The notes below the pieces were generated by a model. It saw only the letters and a list, made by a program, of their open reading frames with translations, was not told where the DNA came from and did not search any database. Shown piece after piece: positions 1 through 8,226 of a stretch of DNA of 27,598 nucleotides (its first letter is position 1; every line of letters begins with the position of its first letter). Source of the stretch: Lentisphaerota bacterium (GTDB lineage Bacteria > Verrucomicrobiota > Kiritimatiellia > RFP12 > UBA3636); assembly GCA_022837245.1 (NCBI GenBank), contig JALHHX010000009.1:1-27598 (forward strand), read 5' to 3'. The translations under genes and the position numbers were made by a program.

Positions 1-64
1 TGCGTTGCAGTACCCACAAGCCAGAGTGAGCCGCACGCATAGCTACGACGGCTTTCTCACGGTG

Positions 65-3000
65 CTACCTGACTATGACCATCGTCGCAGCGGGCGGGAC
101 GACTGTAACGAACCAAGCTGTACCCGGCTCCGAACGCGGTGGATAAAAGCCCGACTTCACCTTGTCCGCACCGTTTACTGCGGTCAATGTTCCAAAATAG
201 GTCTCAAGCGTCGAATTGGTGACAACGCGCTTCATGCTGCCCGCGAGCAAGCGGTCGAAGTCTTCCGCCGGAACACCGTGCCATATTGCAATTCGGCCAC
301 CACCGCCGCCGCCGCTCATATCGCCGCCGCCAGCACCGCCTGCTGCGCTTATGACACCATTCGTGCCGCTAAACTTGCGGCTCTGCACCCAGATGCCACC
401 TCCAGACCCTCCTCCGCTGTTGCCTGCAGCTCCACTGCCACCATTGGCAAGCAGGCTGCCATTCATAACGATATCTTCCGAGGCGACGATGTTTATCGCG
501 CCACCGCCGGAGCCTCCAAAGTAGCCGACAGTAAGTCCTCCTCCGCCGCCGCTACCCGGACCTGCGGGGGCGATGAACATGCCGTTCGTCTCGCCGAAGA
601 CGTTCCCAGCATATTCAAGCCAACCGCCACCTCGTCCGCCGTAGCCGGCGCCGCCGCCGTCCATGGCGGAGACCTTGTACCTGACGAAGCCGCCCCATCC
701 GGGACCGAAGCCATTGGTTTGCGCGGCGGCGCCCGCGAAACCCTTTTTCGATGCGTCGAAGCCTCCGCCGGCCAAGACGTCCAGGTTGCGCACGGTGAAC
801 CGCGCCGAGCCTCCGTTCGTCGGGTGCGAGTAGGGGTAGACCCAGGAGTTCGCCGCGACCACCATGTCGCCGGCCACGTCGACTTGCGCACCATATTCGA
901 ACACGGAGTCCGTGATGCCGCCTGTGACATGGAGCGCACCTTTGTTGGTCACGACGAGATTTCCCGCGACATCCATGGACGCGATTGAAGTCTCACCCGG
1001 GTATAGCACGAGCCCGCCGCCGTCGAGAAGCGTATTCCCGCCGACCGAGACCTGGCTGTTCGTGAGCACAAGACGGCTCAGGTTGGGGTTGGTTCCGAGA
1101 ACAACCAAGTTGCCTGTCAACGCTACGGGGGTTTCGCCGCTAGCCATGTCCAGCCAGGCGTTATCAATCATAAGCGTCTCTTGATCCCAGCCCGCAAAGT
1201 CGTCACGCATCCAAACGCCACTGAGTTTGAGAACGTCGGTCTGTGAGAGGAACATGTTGTCCGGGAAGTACAGGGAGCCGAGTCCGGCGTACTGGGATTC
1301 CCTAGCTAAGCCGTCGGTTGAATTAGCAGCGGACGCGGAGAACCTGATGTCCGGCACGGGCGTGGCATTCTGGGACGCTGTGTTGTAGACGACGGCGATA
1401 CGACCGCCTGCGCCGCCGCTACGGCGTTTCCCGGAGAGAGGCGGCACTGAGGCGCTGATCCGCCCGCCAACGCCTGTGATCTTGTCGCACGTCAGGAACA
1501 CGCTGCCGCCCGAACCTGCGCCACCCTCTTCGTCTGGAGTCGTAGCATCTGCCAATAGCACCCCATTTACGTTCACAGTTCCGGTTGCCTGAATCCAGAC
1601 AACTCCGCCGCCGTTGCCGCCGAGACGTGAGGTTGAATCGCCGCCGGCTCCACCGCTTCCCGGCTGCACTGGCGCGGTATAGTCGCCGTATGTATGGCCA
1701 TAAACGGGGGTGTTTTCAACGCCGAGACCGCCATGTCCTGCACCGCTGCCTTTGCTGAACACGTTGTAAGCTGTACCGTTCACCCATCCGCCACGGCCGG
1801 GGCCGTATCCATCGCTGTAGCCAACAGGCGATCCATTGTACCAACCCGGGCCGCCCTGAAATCCTCTGCCGGTGGCGTCGAAGCCGCTCGTAGCCTGCAC
1901 GTTTAGCGAACCGACTGAGAATTTGACAGAGCCGCCGTTTGTCGGGTGCGATATAGGATATACCCAGGTGTTCTGCCCGAGGTACATCTCGCCATCGACA
2001 TTGACCAACGCGCCGGGTGTCAACGGGTCAGAAACGATGTCAGCATAAATTTCAAGTCCTGCATTTTTATCGAGACGCATGCTGCCGGCATTGATCACGC
2101 CTCCGTGCGCAACCAGTTTGTGCGTTGTTGGCGACGTACCGGAAATTACAAGGTCGTTTGTAACGTTAAGTGTGAAGTTGTCAGGGAGTAACAAATAGGA
2201 ATTGCTGACGACAAGGCGGTCAAGCTCCCACGATGTGAAGCTTGGAATTACAGGTAATCCAGAGCTTACCAAGAACCCATTAGAATCAACAAGGAGTTGC
2301 GTATCAGGGAAATAAAGCGTACCGGAGCCGCCCAGATATTTCTCTGCTGGCGCGGAGCCATGCATTACGTAAAAACGCACGTTCTTGTTTGCGGCCGCCG
2401 CCTGCGCCGTGGCGTCGTAATCAACAGCAATGCGCCCGCCGCCGCCGCCGCCGCCCCATAGTCCAATACCCTGCCCACCGCCTGCGCTGGCAATTCCGCT
2501 GCCGGAGATTGCGCTGCACTTTATGTATATGCCACCGCCAGACCCACCGCCCGCATGTGTGCCGATGCCAGGATCGCCATTAGCGAGCAGGCCGCCGTTT
2601 AGCACTACGGAGCCGGTGGACTCAATCCATATAGCCCCGCCGCCATTGCCGCCGGTGCGGGTATCGTGGTCTGCCGCGCTACCGCCGCTGCCGGGTTCCG
2701 TGGGGGCCTCCGCCGTTGCATACGTGTTGCCGGAGGTGGGGCCGCTAAGACCGCCGACCCCGCCGTACCCGCCGCCGCCATATCCGCCAGTGATCTTCTG
2801 CCCTGCGCCCGGGCCAAACCCGGGGTCGTCCTTTTTCTTGCCGCCCCTGTATCCCCTGCCGTTGGCATCGAACGCACTGCCTGCCGCCACATCAAGCGAC
2901 CCCACGCGGAAGAGCGCCGTGCCGCCGTTCGTCGGGTGCGAGTACAGGTATATGATGCTGTTGCCGGCGAGCGACATTGCGCCGCCCACCTTGACAACGC

Positions 3001-4384
3001 CCTCGAATCCCGGCTCGGTCGGGCTTGCGCCGCCGAGGCGCATGTCGATGACGGCCGCGTTGAGCATGGACATGTTGCCGGTCACGTCAACTGTAGGCGA
3101 CCCCTCGAAACTCGTCATCATGTCAATCTTGGCCTTGTCCACCGTCAGGTTGCCGCCGCACTTGAGCGTGCCGTTGGTGAAGGTGGCTTTGTGGATGCGA
3201 GGATCCGTGCCTTTTATGCTCATGTCCCCCGCGACGTTCAGCACGAACCCGGGGTTCGGGAACGCCAGCCATGCGTTCTCCATCTTGAGGGACGGCAAAT
3301 CCCACTGCGTGCCGCTCTCCTGCACCCAGTAGCCGCTGTGCCGGAAAGTCCCGGTGCCAAGCCTCGTCAGGAACTGCCCGTCTGTAAACCAGAGCGTGCC
3401 GGGCTCCGAGTCGAACAAGGCGGGCGTAGCAGGCCAAATGTTGGAATTATTCGACCATGCTCCCCCTAGCCCAGCGGCCGCCGAGAAGACGAGCGCGGGC
3501 AGCGGAGCCGCCTGCATCGCTGCGGCATCGTAGGCGATGGCAACACGCCCGCCTGCGCCGCTGCTGCCCCAAGTTAAGCCCTTTCCGCCGGCTGCCGACA
3601 CCGTGCCGGAGCCATCGATACGAAGGCATGAAATGGCAACCGAGCCGCCGGAGCCGCCGCCGCCATGGATGTAGGAAGCATTCTGGCCGTTGGCGGATAT
3701 CGTGCCGTTGACGGTCACCACGCCAGAGGCCACGATGGAGATCGCACCACCGCCATTGCCGCCTGGGCGGTCGTTGCCATCGCCTGCCGCGCCGCCACTA
3801 CCAACCCAGCCTGCAGGCGAAGCCGCATCGCCATAAGGCGACGCACCTGCAATGCCCGGATTCCCCGAAACTGCCCTCCCGCCATGGCTGCCGCCGTTGA
3901 TGGAGTTGGCGGCACCGCCGCCGGGGCCATTGCCTGCAGCATACCTGAGCTTGCCGCCCAGAAAGCCGAGCGCGTCTGCCGAAATCTTGCCGCCTGTGGC
4001 GACCGTAATGGTGTCGCAGTTGATCTGCACACGCGCATTCGGCACCCACACGCCGAGCGAGTTCGTCGTGGTCGCGGAGTTTTGAGCGTGCGTCACCGTG
4101 CCTGTTACGGACACGGCACTTGCGTTTAGCACAGTATCCCATCCGTCGAACGTTAGTGTCTTCCCTGTTGCCACCGAGAGTGACGCAAGTGATGCCGTCG
4201 AGTTTGTAAGGGTCACGTTGTCATTAATGACAACCGATTCTCCGTTGGTGGGCACGATCCCCGCGCTCCAGTTGACGAGGGTGTTCCAGTCGTTGCCAGA
4301 AACCGCCGTAAACGTGTTTGCCGCGCCTGCCGAAAGACAAAGGCAGACTAACGTAGACAACGCTGCAATTAACTTTTTTTTCAT
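65..4384 (-). CDS. Giant secreted glycine-rich repeat protein
   Basis: A 1439-residue protein of unknown function, probably exported and on the cell surface or outside the cell. It opens with a Sec signal peptide: K2-K4, a hydrophobic stretch to about residue 18, and a cleavage site near S-A-G-A-A (residues 18-22). The rest alternates beta-rich blocks with glycine-rich loops such as GGNGGGAIWI. Three long units of about 330-370 residues each carry a Y-x-SHPTNGG box (residues near 483, 813 and 1187). A fourth, shorter unit lies at the N-terminal end. Each unit contains a GSLYFPD-like line followed by an N-AWL-like line. No C-terminal autotransporter barrel, PEP-CTERM or LPXTG signal is visible; the end is PPAATMVIVR. 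I chose the ATG at 4384 because GGAG sits 8 bases upstream; the ATG at 4396 overlaps that site. The fold is probably an extended beta-helix (inference). Adhesin or surface-layer roles are possible but unproven. Confidence 0.8.
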   Translation of the reverse strand: MKKKLIAALSTLVCLCLSAGAANTFTAVSGNDWNTLVNWSAGIVPTNGESVVINDNVTLTNSTASLASLSVATGKTLTFDGWDTVLNASAVSVTGTVTHAQNSATTTNSLGVWVPNARVQINCDTITVATGGKISADALGFLGGKLRYAAGNGPGGGAANSINGGSHGGRAVSGNPGIAGASPYGDAASPAGWVGSGGAAGDGNDRPGGNGGGAISIVASGVVTVNGTISANGQNASYIHGGGGSGGSVAISCLRIDGSGTVSAAGGKGLTWGSSGAGGRVAIAYDAAAMQAAPLPALVFSAAAGLGGAWSNNSNIWPATPALFDSEPGTLWFTDGQFLTRLGTGTFRHSGYWVQESGTQWDLPSLKMENAWLAFPNPGFVLNVAGDMSIKGTDPRIHKATFTNGTLKCGGNLTVDKAKIDMMTSFEGSPTVDVTGNMSMLNAAVIDMRLGGASPTEPGFEGVVKVGGAMSLAGNSIIYLYSHPTNGGTALFRVGSLDVAAGSAFDANGRGYRGGKKKDDPGFGPGAGQKITGGYGGGGYGGVGGLSGPTSGNTYATAEAPTEPGSGGSAADHDTRTGGNGGGAIWIESTGSVVLNGGLLANGDPGIGTHAGGGSGGGIYIKCSAISGSGIASAGGGQGIGLWGGGGGGGRIAVDYDATAQAAAANKNVRFYVMHGSAPAEKYLGGSGTLYFPDTQLLVDSNGFLVSSGLPVIPSFTSWELDRLVVSNSYLLLPDNFTLNVTNDLVISGTSPTTHKLVAHGGVINAGSMRLDKNAGLEIYADIVSDPLTPGALVNVDGEMYLGQNTWVYPISHPTNGGSVKFSVGSLNVQATSGFDATGRGFQGGPGWYNGSPVGYSDGYGPGRGGWVNGTAYNVFSKGSGAGHGGLGVENTPVYGHTYGDYTAPVQPGSGGAGGDSTSRLGGNGGGVVWIQATGTVNVNGVLLADATTPDEEGGAGSGGSVFLTCDKITGVGGRISASVPPLSGKRRSGGAGGRIAVVYNTASQNATPVPDIRFSASAANSTDGLARESQYAGLGSLYFPDNMFLSQTDVLKLSGVWMRDDFAGWDQETLMIDNAWLDMASGETPVALTGNLVVLGTNPNLSRLVLTNSQVSVGGNTLLDGGGLVLYPGETSIASMDVAGNLVVTNKGALHVTGGITDSVFEYGAQVDVAGDMVVAANSWVYPYSHPTNGGSARFTVRNLDVLAGGGFDASKKGFAGAAAQTNGFGPGWGGFVRYKVSAMDGGGAGYGGRGGGWLEYAGNVFGETNGMFIAPAGPGSGGGGGLTVGYFGGSGGGAINIVASEDIVMNGSLLANGGSGAAGNSGGGSGGGIWVQSRKFSGTNGVISAAGGAGGGDMSGGGGGGRIAIWHGVPAEDFDRLLAGSMKRVVTNSTLETYFGTLTAVNGADKVKSGFYPPRSEPGTAWFVTVVPPAATMVIVR

Positions 4385-4402
4385 TTTTATCTCCATCTGT
4401 AT

Positions 4403-4431
4403 TATTTACACTTTATCGTTGGCATTGTTAA
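4403..4431 (-). promoter_or_regulatory. Candidate promoter of the glycine-rich protein gene
   Basis: Read leftward: TTAACA (4431-4426), a 17-base spacer, then TAAATA (4408-4403). This leaves a short leader before the GGAG site and the ATG at 4384. It is a match by eye to sigma-70-like consensus, and the AT-rich surroundings make chance matches possible. Confidence 0.4.
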
Positions 4432-4695
4432 CAAATAAAAAGATGTTCACCCAAACGACTTCTTAATGCGAGAAGATACTCTTTTCTTTCTCATAAAGTC
4501 AACATGGAAAAATTTCCCCGGAAGTTTGCGCACTCAAAATTTTATTCCTTACCAGCCCTGCATCTGTTAGAATCCGCTCCATTCGTTATTGCCTTTTTAA
4601 AGAAAAAAATAGGGGCCAGACCTCAAAAATCCAAAATCTGGGTGAAAGACGGAGATGCGCCCCTCGGGAAAGTCAAAGTCAAAGCTTGCCCGCGG

Positions 4696-4725
4696 TTGCG
4701 CAGACCATGCTTGTTCTGGTATACT
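4696..4725 (+). promoter_or_regulatory. Candidate promoter of the OlsF-like gene
   Basis: TTGCGC (4696-4701), an 18-base spacer and TATACT (4720-4725). Transcription would start near 4732, giving a leader of about 58 bases before the GTG start at 4790. The -10 box is good and the -35 box is partial. Confidence 0.4.
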
Positions 4726-4789
4726 GGAGGCAATATCCGGGGCGCGGGTGTTTTTAAGTCCGCCCAAACACATTTTATGAGGGTTGATA

Positions 4790-6619
4790 GTGAAAAAAAA
4801 GAACGATGACCGAGTTTTTAGGATAAATCCGGCAACGGCGCCGTTTGGACTGCGCAACAGCGTGTCGCGCGCGCTTGTGGAGCATATGGTGGGACTGCCC
4901 AAGCTTGACAACATCCTGCGCGATGGGCGTAAGATCCAGGAGAAAACCAAAGGCAACGGCTGGTTTGTGGACTACATCCTTTCCGGAATGGCCGTGAACA
5001 CGGTGATATCCGACGAGGACAGGGAGAGGATTCCGAGAGAAGGACCGGTGATAGTGGTTGCCAACCACCCGTTCGGAGGCATCGAGGGAGTCATCATGCA
5101 GAGCCTGATTTTGAACCGGCGCCCCGATTCCAAGATCATGGCGAACTACATTCTACAGCTGATCCCAGAGCTTCGCGATCAGTTTATACCGGTGAATCCT
5201 TTCGGCACTAAAGATGCCTCCAAACAGAATATCGCGCCATTGCTGGAATCTATGAAATGGCTCAAAGACGGGCATGCGATCGGAATATTCCCGGCCGGCG
5301 AGGTGTCAAGCATCGACTTGAAGAGCGGCCGCGTACGTGACCCCGCTTGGTCCGCGACCGTGGCAGGCATGGCGCGCAAGACGGGTGCGACAGTGGTGCC
5401 GATGTTTTTCGCGGGGCGCAACCCTGCCGCGTTCCAAATCGCAGGGCTGATACACCCGCGGCTACGCACAATAATGCTGCCCAGCATGACGAACAACCAA
5501 AGGCGGCGCAACGTGGAGGCGTACGTGGGAACGCCGATAAAGCCATCGGAAATGGCGAGATTTGAATCCGACGAGGATCTTGCCAAATACTTCCGCCTGA
5601 GGTCGTATTCACTGGAGGGACGTGTCCCGAAAAAGCTCCACAAACACAAGCTGTTGCGGCTTCGACGCCGGGAGAAGCAGGAGGAGAAGGGCTTGGAGGA
5701 AATCATCTCCGAGACGCCGGTGGAGCGCATCGAGGCCGAAATCGCCGCGTTGCCGGGAAAGTCGCATCTGGTAAGCGGCGAACTCGATGTTTATTTCACC
5801 ACCCTCCCGCCCGACTCCTCCATCCTGCGTGAAATCGGCCGGCTTCGGGAGATAACCTTCCGAGAAGTGGGCGAAGGCACCGGCCGCAAGACGGATGTCG
5901 ACGTCTTCGACTCGCACTACCACCACCTCTTCCTCTGGAGCACGAAATCGCGCCAGATCGTCGGCGCATACAGACTTGGCCTGGCCGATAAAATCCAGGA
6001 GAAGTTCGGCGCAGGCGGCCTTTACACGAACACGCTGTTCAAGTTCGACGACAAGTTCCTCAAGAAATTCCAGCCGGCCATCGAGCTTGGCCGCTCGTTC
6101 GTCCGCCCTGAATTCCAGCGCACTTTCGCGCCGTTGCTTTTCCTTTGGAAAGGCATTGGAAAGTTTATTTCACAAAACCCGCAGTACGCGAACCTTTTCG
6201 GCCCGGTCAGCATCACCGCCGAATACCAGGACGCGTCGCGCAACATGCTCTTGAGATCGCTACGCCTGTCAAATTTCTCCACTGAATACGAGCGACTCGT
6301 CAAGCCGCGGACGAAGCCACGCAAGACAAAAAAGAAGGAGGAGTGGCAGAACCCCGTCTTCGACGACCTAATCGGCGATGTAGACGAGGTGTCTAAAATA
6401 ATTCAGGACATCGAGAAAGACCACAAGGGGGTGCCCATACTGATCAAGCAGTACCTCAAACTGGGCGGCAAAATACTCGCTTTCAACCTCGATCCGGATT
6501 TCAACGACGTGGTTGATGGCCTAATCCTAATCGATGTACGCAAAACAGACATGAAAACGCGAATCCGCTACATGGGCGAGGAGGCGGACGAAATTTTCCG
6601 CGAGTATCACAAACTTTAG
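4790..6619 (+). CDS. olsF: OlsF-like fused acyltransferase (PlsC domain + OlsB/GNAT domain)
   Basis: A 609-residue two-domain protein. Residues about 60-270 look like a lysophospholipid acyltransferase: NHPFGGIEG at 92-100 is the family's version of the HX4D active site, and IFPAGEVS near 166-173 replaces the usual FPEG motif. Residues about 325-520 look like the OlsB/hemolysin-type acyltransferase domain (R-x-x-TFR-x-x-GEGTG, then FDSHYHHL, then ELGRSFVRPEFQR). In characterised OlsF proteins the C-terminal half acylates the alpha-amine of ornithine with a 3-hydroxy fatty acid and the N-terminal half adds the second acyl chain, giving ornithine lipid at the inner membrane. The architecture fits that role; substrate is inferred. 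The start is the GTG at 4790, preceded by GAGGG at 4779-4783; the TTG at 4784 would sit directly against that site. A DUF192 gene follows within 20 bases. Confidence 0.82.
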   Translation: MKKKNDDRVFRINPATAPFGLRNSVSRALVEHMVGLPKLDNILRDGRKIQEKTKGNGWFVDYILSGMAVNTVISDEDRERIPREGPVIVVANHPFGGIEGVIMQSLILNRRPDSKIMANYILQLIPELRDQFIPVNPFGTKDASKQNIAPLLESMKWLKDGHAIGIFPAGEVSSIDLKSGRVRDPAWSATVAGMARKTGATVVPMFFAGRNPAAFQIAGLIHPRLRTIMLPSMTNNQRRRNVEAYVGTPIKPSEMARFESDEDLAKYFRLRSYSLEGRVPKKLHKHKLLRLRRREKQEEKGLEEIISETPVERIEAEIAALPGKSHLVSGELDVYFTTLPPDSSILREIGRLREITFREVGEGTGRKTDVDVFDSHYHHLFLWSTKSRQIVGAYRLGLADKIQEKFGAGGLYTNTLFKFDDKFLKKFQPAIELGRSFVRPEFQRTFAPLLFLWKGIGKFISQNPQYANLFGPVSITAEYQDASRNMLLRSLRLSNFSTEYERLVKPRTKPRKTKKKEEWQNPVFDDLIGDVDEVSKIIQDIEKDHKGVPILIKQYLKLGGKILAFNLDPDFNDVVDGLILIDVRKTDMKTRIRYMGEEADEIFREYHKL

Positions 6620-6629
6620 CCGCGGGCTG

Positions 6630-7001
6630 GTGCAAACCATGGATGGGAAACTAATCTCGATTGGCGGCAAAGGCCCGTGGAAGTGTCTCATCGCGGAACG
6701 TGTCCGCGAACGCATGCATGGCCTTCTGGGAAGGGCTGGGCTTGAAACAGGGACGCTAATGCTGCTTGATCCCTGCGGCTCGGTGCACACCTTCGGGATG
6801 AAGTTCCCCATAGACCTGATTTTCCTGGATAAAAATCGCGGCGTGCTAAAAGTTTCGCGTAACGTGCGCCCCTGCAGGATCGCGTGTGGGGGGATCAGAG
6901 CCAAAGCCGTCCTAGAAGCGCAGACCGGCTGGCTGCCGGAGCTCGCACGTGGCGAGGTCGCGGTAATCCCTAACCTAGCATCCCGAAAACCGATCCAATG
7001 A
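6630..7001 (+). CDS. DUF192 family protein
   Basis: A 123-residue protein of the DUF192 family (PF02643), whose biochemical role is not known to me. The family core is clear: R-x-MHGLLGR near residues 26-34, then VHTFGMKFPIDLIFLD at about 52-67, and a C-terminal LELARGEVAVI-like strand pattern. Many members are exported, but this copy has no signal peptide and looks cytoplasmic. The start is uncertain: GTG at 6630 and ATG at 6639 both lack a clear Shine-Dalgarno site, and the gene lies 10-19 bases after the OlsF-like gene, so it is probably co-transcribed and may rely on coupled translation. Its last 32 bases overlap the end of the convergent dihydroorotase gene. Confidence 0.85.
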   Translation: MQTMDGKLISIGGKGPWKCLIAERVRERMHGLLGRAGLETGTLMLLDPCGSVHTFGMKFPIDLIFLDKNRGVLKVSRNVRPCRIACGGIRAKAVLEAQTGWLPELARGEVAVIPNLASRKPIQ

Positions 7002-8226
7002 GCGTTCGGCCTATGAATGGGTTGTTGTGCGACTTGGAAATCAAATCGTCCTCCGACACCGTCCACGGCTCCACATAGAACATGGTGGCGGATGCCCGTG
7101 CGCCAACGGCGAACGACGGCGCCTCGATGCCAAGCACCGATGCTGGACCGCAAAGCCAGCGGCGCGCCCATTCAAGTGGCGCCATGCCGCACTCTTCCAC
7201 CAGGGCGGTCCACGTGGCTGCGACCGCCGTCTCAAGCCCAGTCACGCCGAACGGCGCCATGGCGAATCCGCGGCTTTTGTACTGGAGGGCGTGTGGCGCA
7301 TGGTCAGTGGCGAAGCAGCTTATCACGCCGTCCAGGACGCCTTGGCGCAGTTGTTCGAGATCCTTGCGCGTTCCTAGTGGCGGGTTCATCTTCCAGTTCG
7401 CATCGTCACCCGGTATGTCCTCGGCGGACAGCATCAGATGATGAGGCGTCGCTTCCGCAGTCACCGGAAGCCCCTCCTTTTGCGCTGCGCGGATCAAATC
7501 CACTGACGCTCCGCAAGAAAGATGCTGTATGTGTACGCGGCATCTGGTTTTGCGGCAGAGGGCGATGTCACGCTCAATGGCAACTGTTTCCGCTTCGTCC
7601 GGGAAAATCTTCAACCCGAGCATGTGGGCGGCCTGGCATTCGCGTATGACTCCTCCTCCGGCTATGCCGGGATCAATGGCGTGATCCATGACCGCCATAC
7701 CCAGCTTCGCCGCGCGCCTCATGACCTCCTCCATGACTGAGTCGTCCGCAACCATGGACCCGTCGTCCGTGAAGGCAGAGGCGCCGGCTTCCGCCAGAGC
7801 CTCTATGTCGACGGCTTTCTTGCCCGCCCTACCGGCCGTGCAGCATGCTGCCGGCAAAATGCGAATTCCGCCTTGCGGAAAAACCTGTGCAGAGAGTTGG
7901 TGTCGCACCGCCTCGGGCGTATCGACCGGCGGAACCGTGTTCGGCATCGTGACCAGGGTTGAGAAACCGCCTTTGTAAGCCGCCGAGCTTCCAGTCGCGA
8001 GCGTCTCCGACTTCTCACCGCCCGGCTCGCGGAAATGCACATGGAGGTCTATGAGCCCTGGCACGACTATCATGCCATCGCCTGCGAACTCCACTGCCTC
8101 CACGCCCTCGGGGATCTTCGCGACGATGCGCCCGTCCATCGCGCAGACGTCGCCCACGTAATCCGCTTCCGAGGCGGGGTCCAGTATCCGGGCGCCTTTT
8201 ATGCGCCATATCCTGCTGTTCGTCAT
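6970..8226 (-). CDS. pyrC: Dihydroorotase (class I)
   Basis: A 418-residue dihydroorotase that interconverts N-carbamoyl-L-aspartate and L-dihydroorotate in pyrimidine synthesis in the cytoplasm. Metal-binding and substrate motifs are all visible: DLHVHFREPG at 60-69 (H62, H64), FTDDG around 152-156, DH at 181-182, HIQH at 232-235, and the signature ATDHAPH at 306-312 with D308. MPNTVPP at 94-100 is also typical. Length fits class I enzymes (about 420-430). The start is the ATG at 8226, which overlaps the stop of the upstream serine acetyltransferase as ATGA; no separate Shine-Dalgarno is visible, so translation is probably coupled. The 3' end overlaps the convergent DUF192 gene by 32 bases. 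Confidence 0.95.
   Translation of the reverse strand: MTNSRIWRIKGARILDPASEADYVGDVCAMDGRIVAKIPEGVEAVEFAGDGMIVVPGLIDLHVHFREPGGEKSETLATGSSAAYKGGFSTLVTMPNTVPPVDTPEAVRHQLSAQVFPQGGIRILPAACCTAGRAGKKAVDIEALAEAGASAFTDDGSMVADDSVMEEVMRRAAKLGMAVMDHAIDPGIAGGGVIRECQAAHMLGLKIFPDEAETVAIERDIALCRKTRCRVHIQHLSCGASVDLIRAAQKEGLPVTAEATPHHLMLSAEDIPGDDANWKMNPPLGTRKDLEQLRQGVLDGVISCFATDHAPHALQYKSRGFAMAPFGVTGLETAVAATWTALVEECGMAPLEWARRWLCGPASVLGIEAPSFAVGARASATMFYVEPWTVSEDDLISKSHNNPFIGRTLIGSVFGMLG

Larger units (their letters stand above)
4397..4789. other. Divergent intergenic region
   Basis: About 390 bases separate two divergently read genes. I see no convincing gene in it: open frames here have no recognisable protein character. 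It holds candidate promoters for both neighbours, a nested inverted repeat (AGGGGC at 4611-4616 with GCCCCT at 4659-4664, and inside it CCAGA at 4616-4620 with TCTGG at 4637-4641), and a short tandem AAAGTC repeat near 4670-4683. The right half is GC-richer than the left half. Confidence 0.55.

Noticed and set aside
5..988. Long rightward open frame of 327 codons at the left edge
   Set aside because: It is antisense to the glycine-rich gene; runs of Ala, Arg and Thr are what GGC-rich sequence gives when read the other way. No protein features.
2430..3469. Two rightward open frames of about 270-300 codons
   Set aside because: Proline- and alanine-rich shadows of the same glycine-rich gene on the opposite strand.
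4504..4809. A 101-codon rightward frame in the divergent intergenic region
   Set aside because: No ribosome site, no recognisable motif, and it runs out of frame into the start of the OlsF-like gene.
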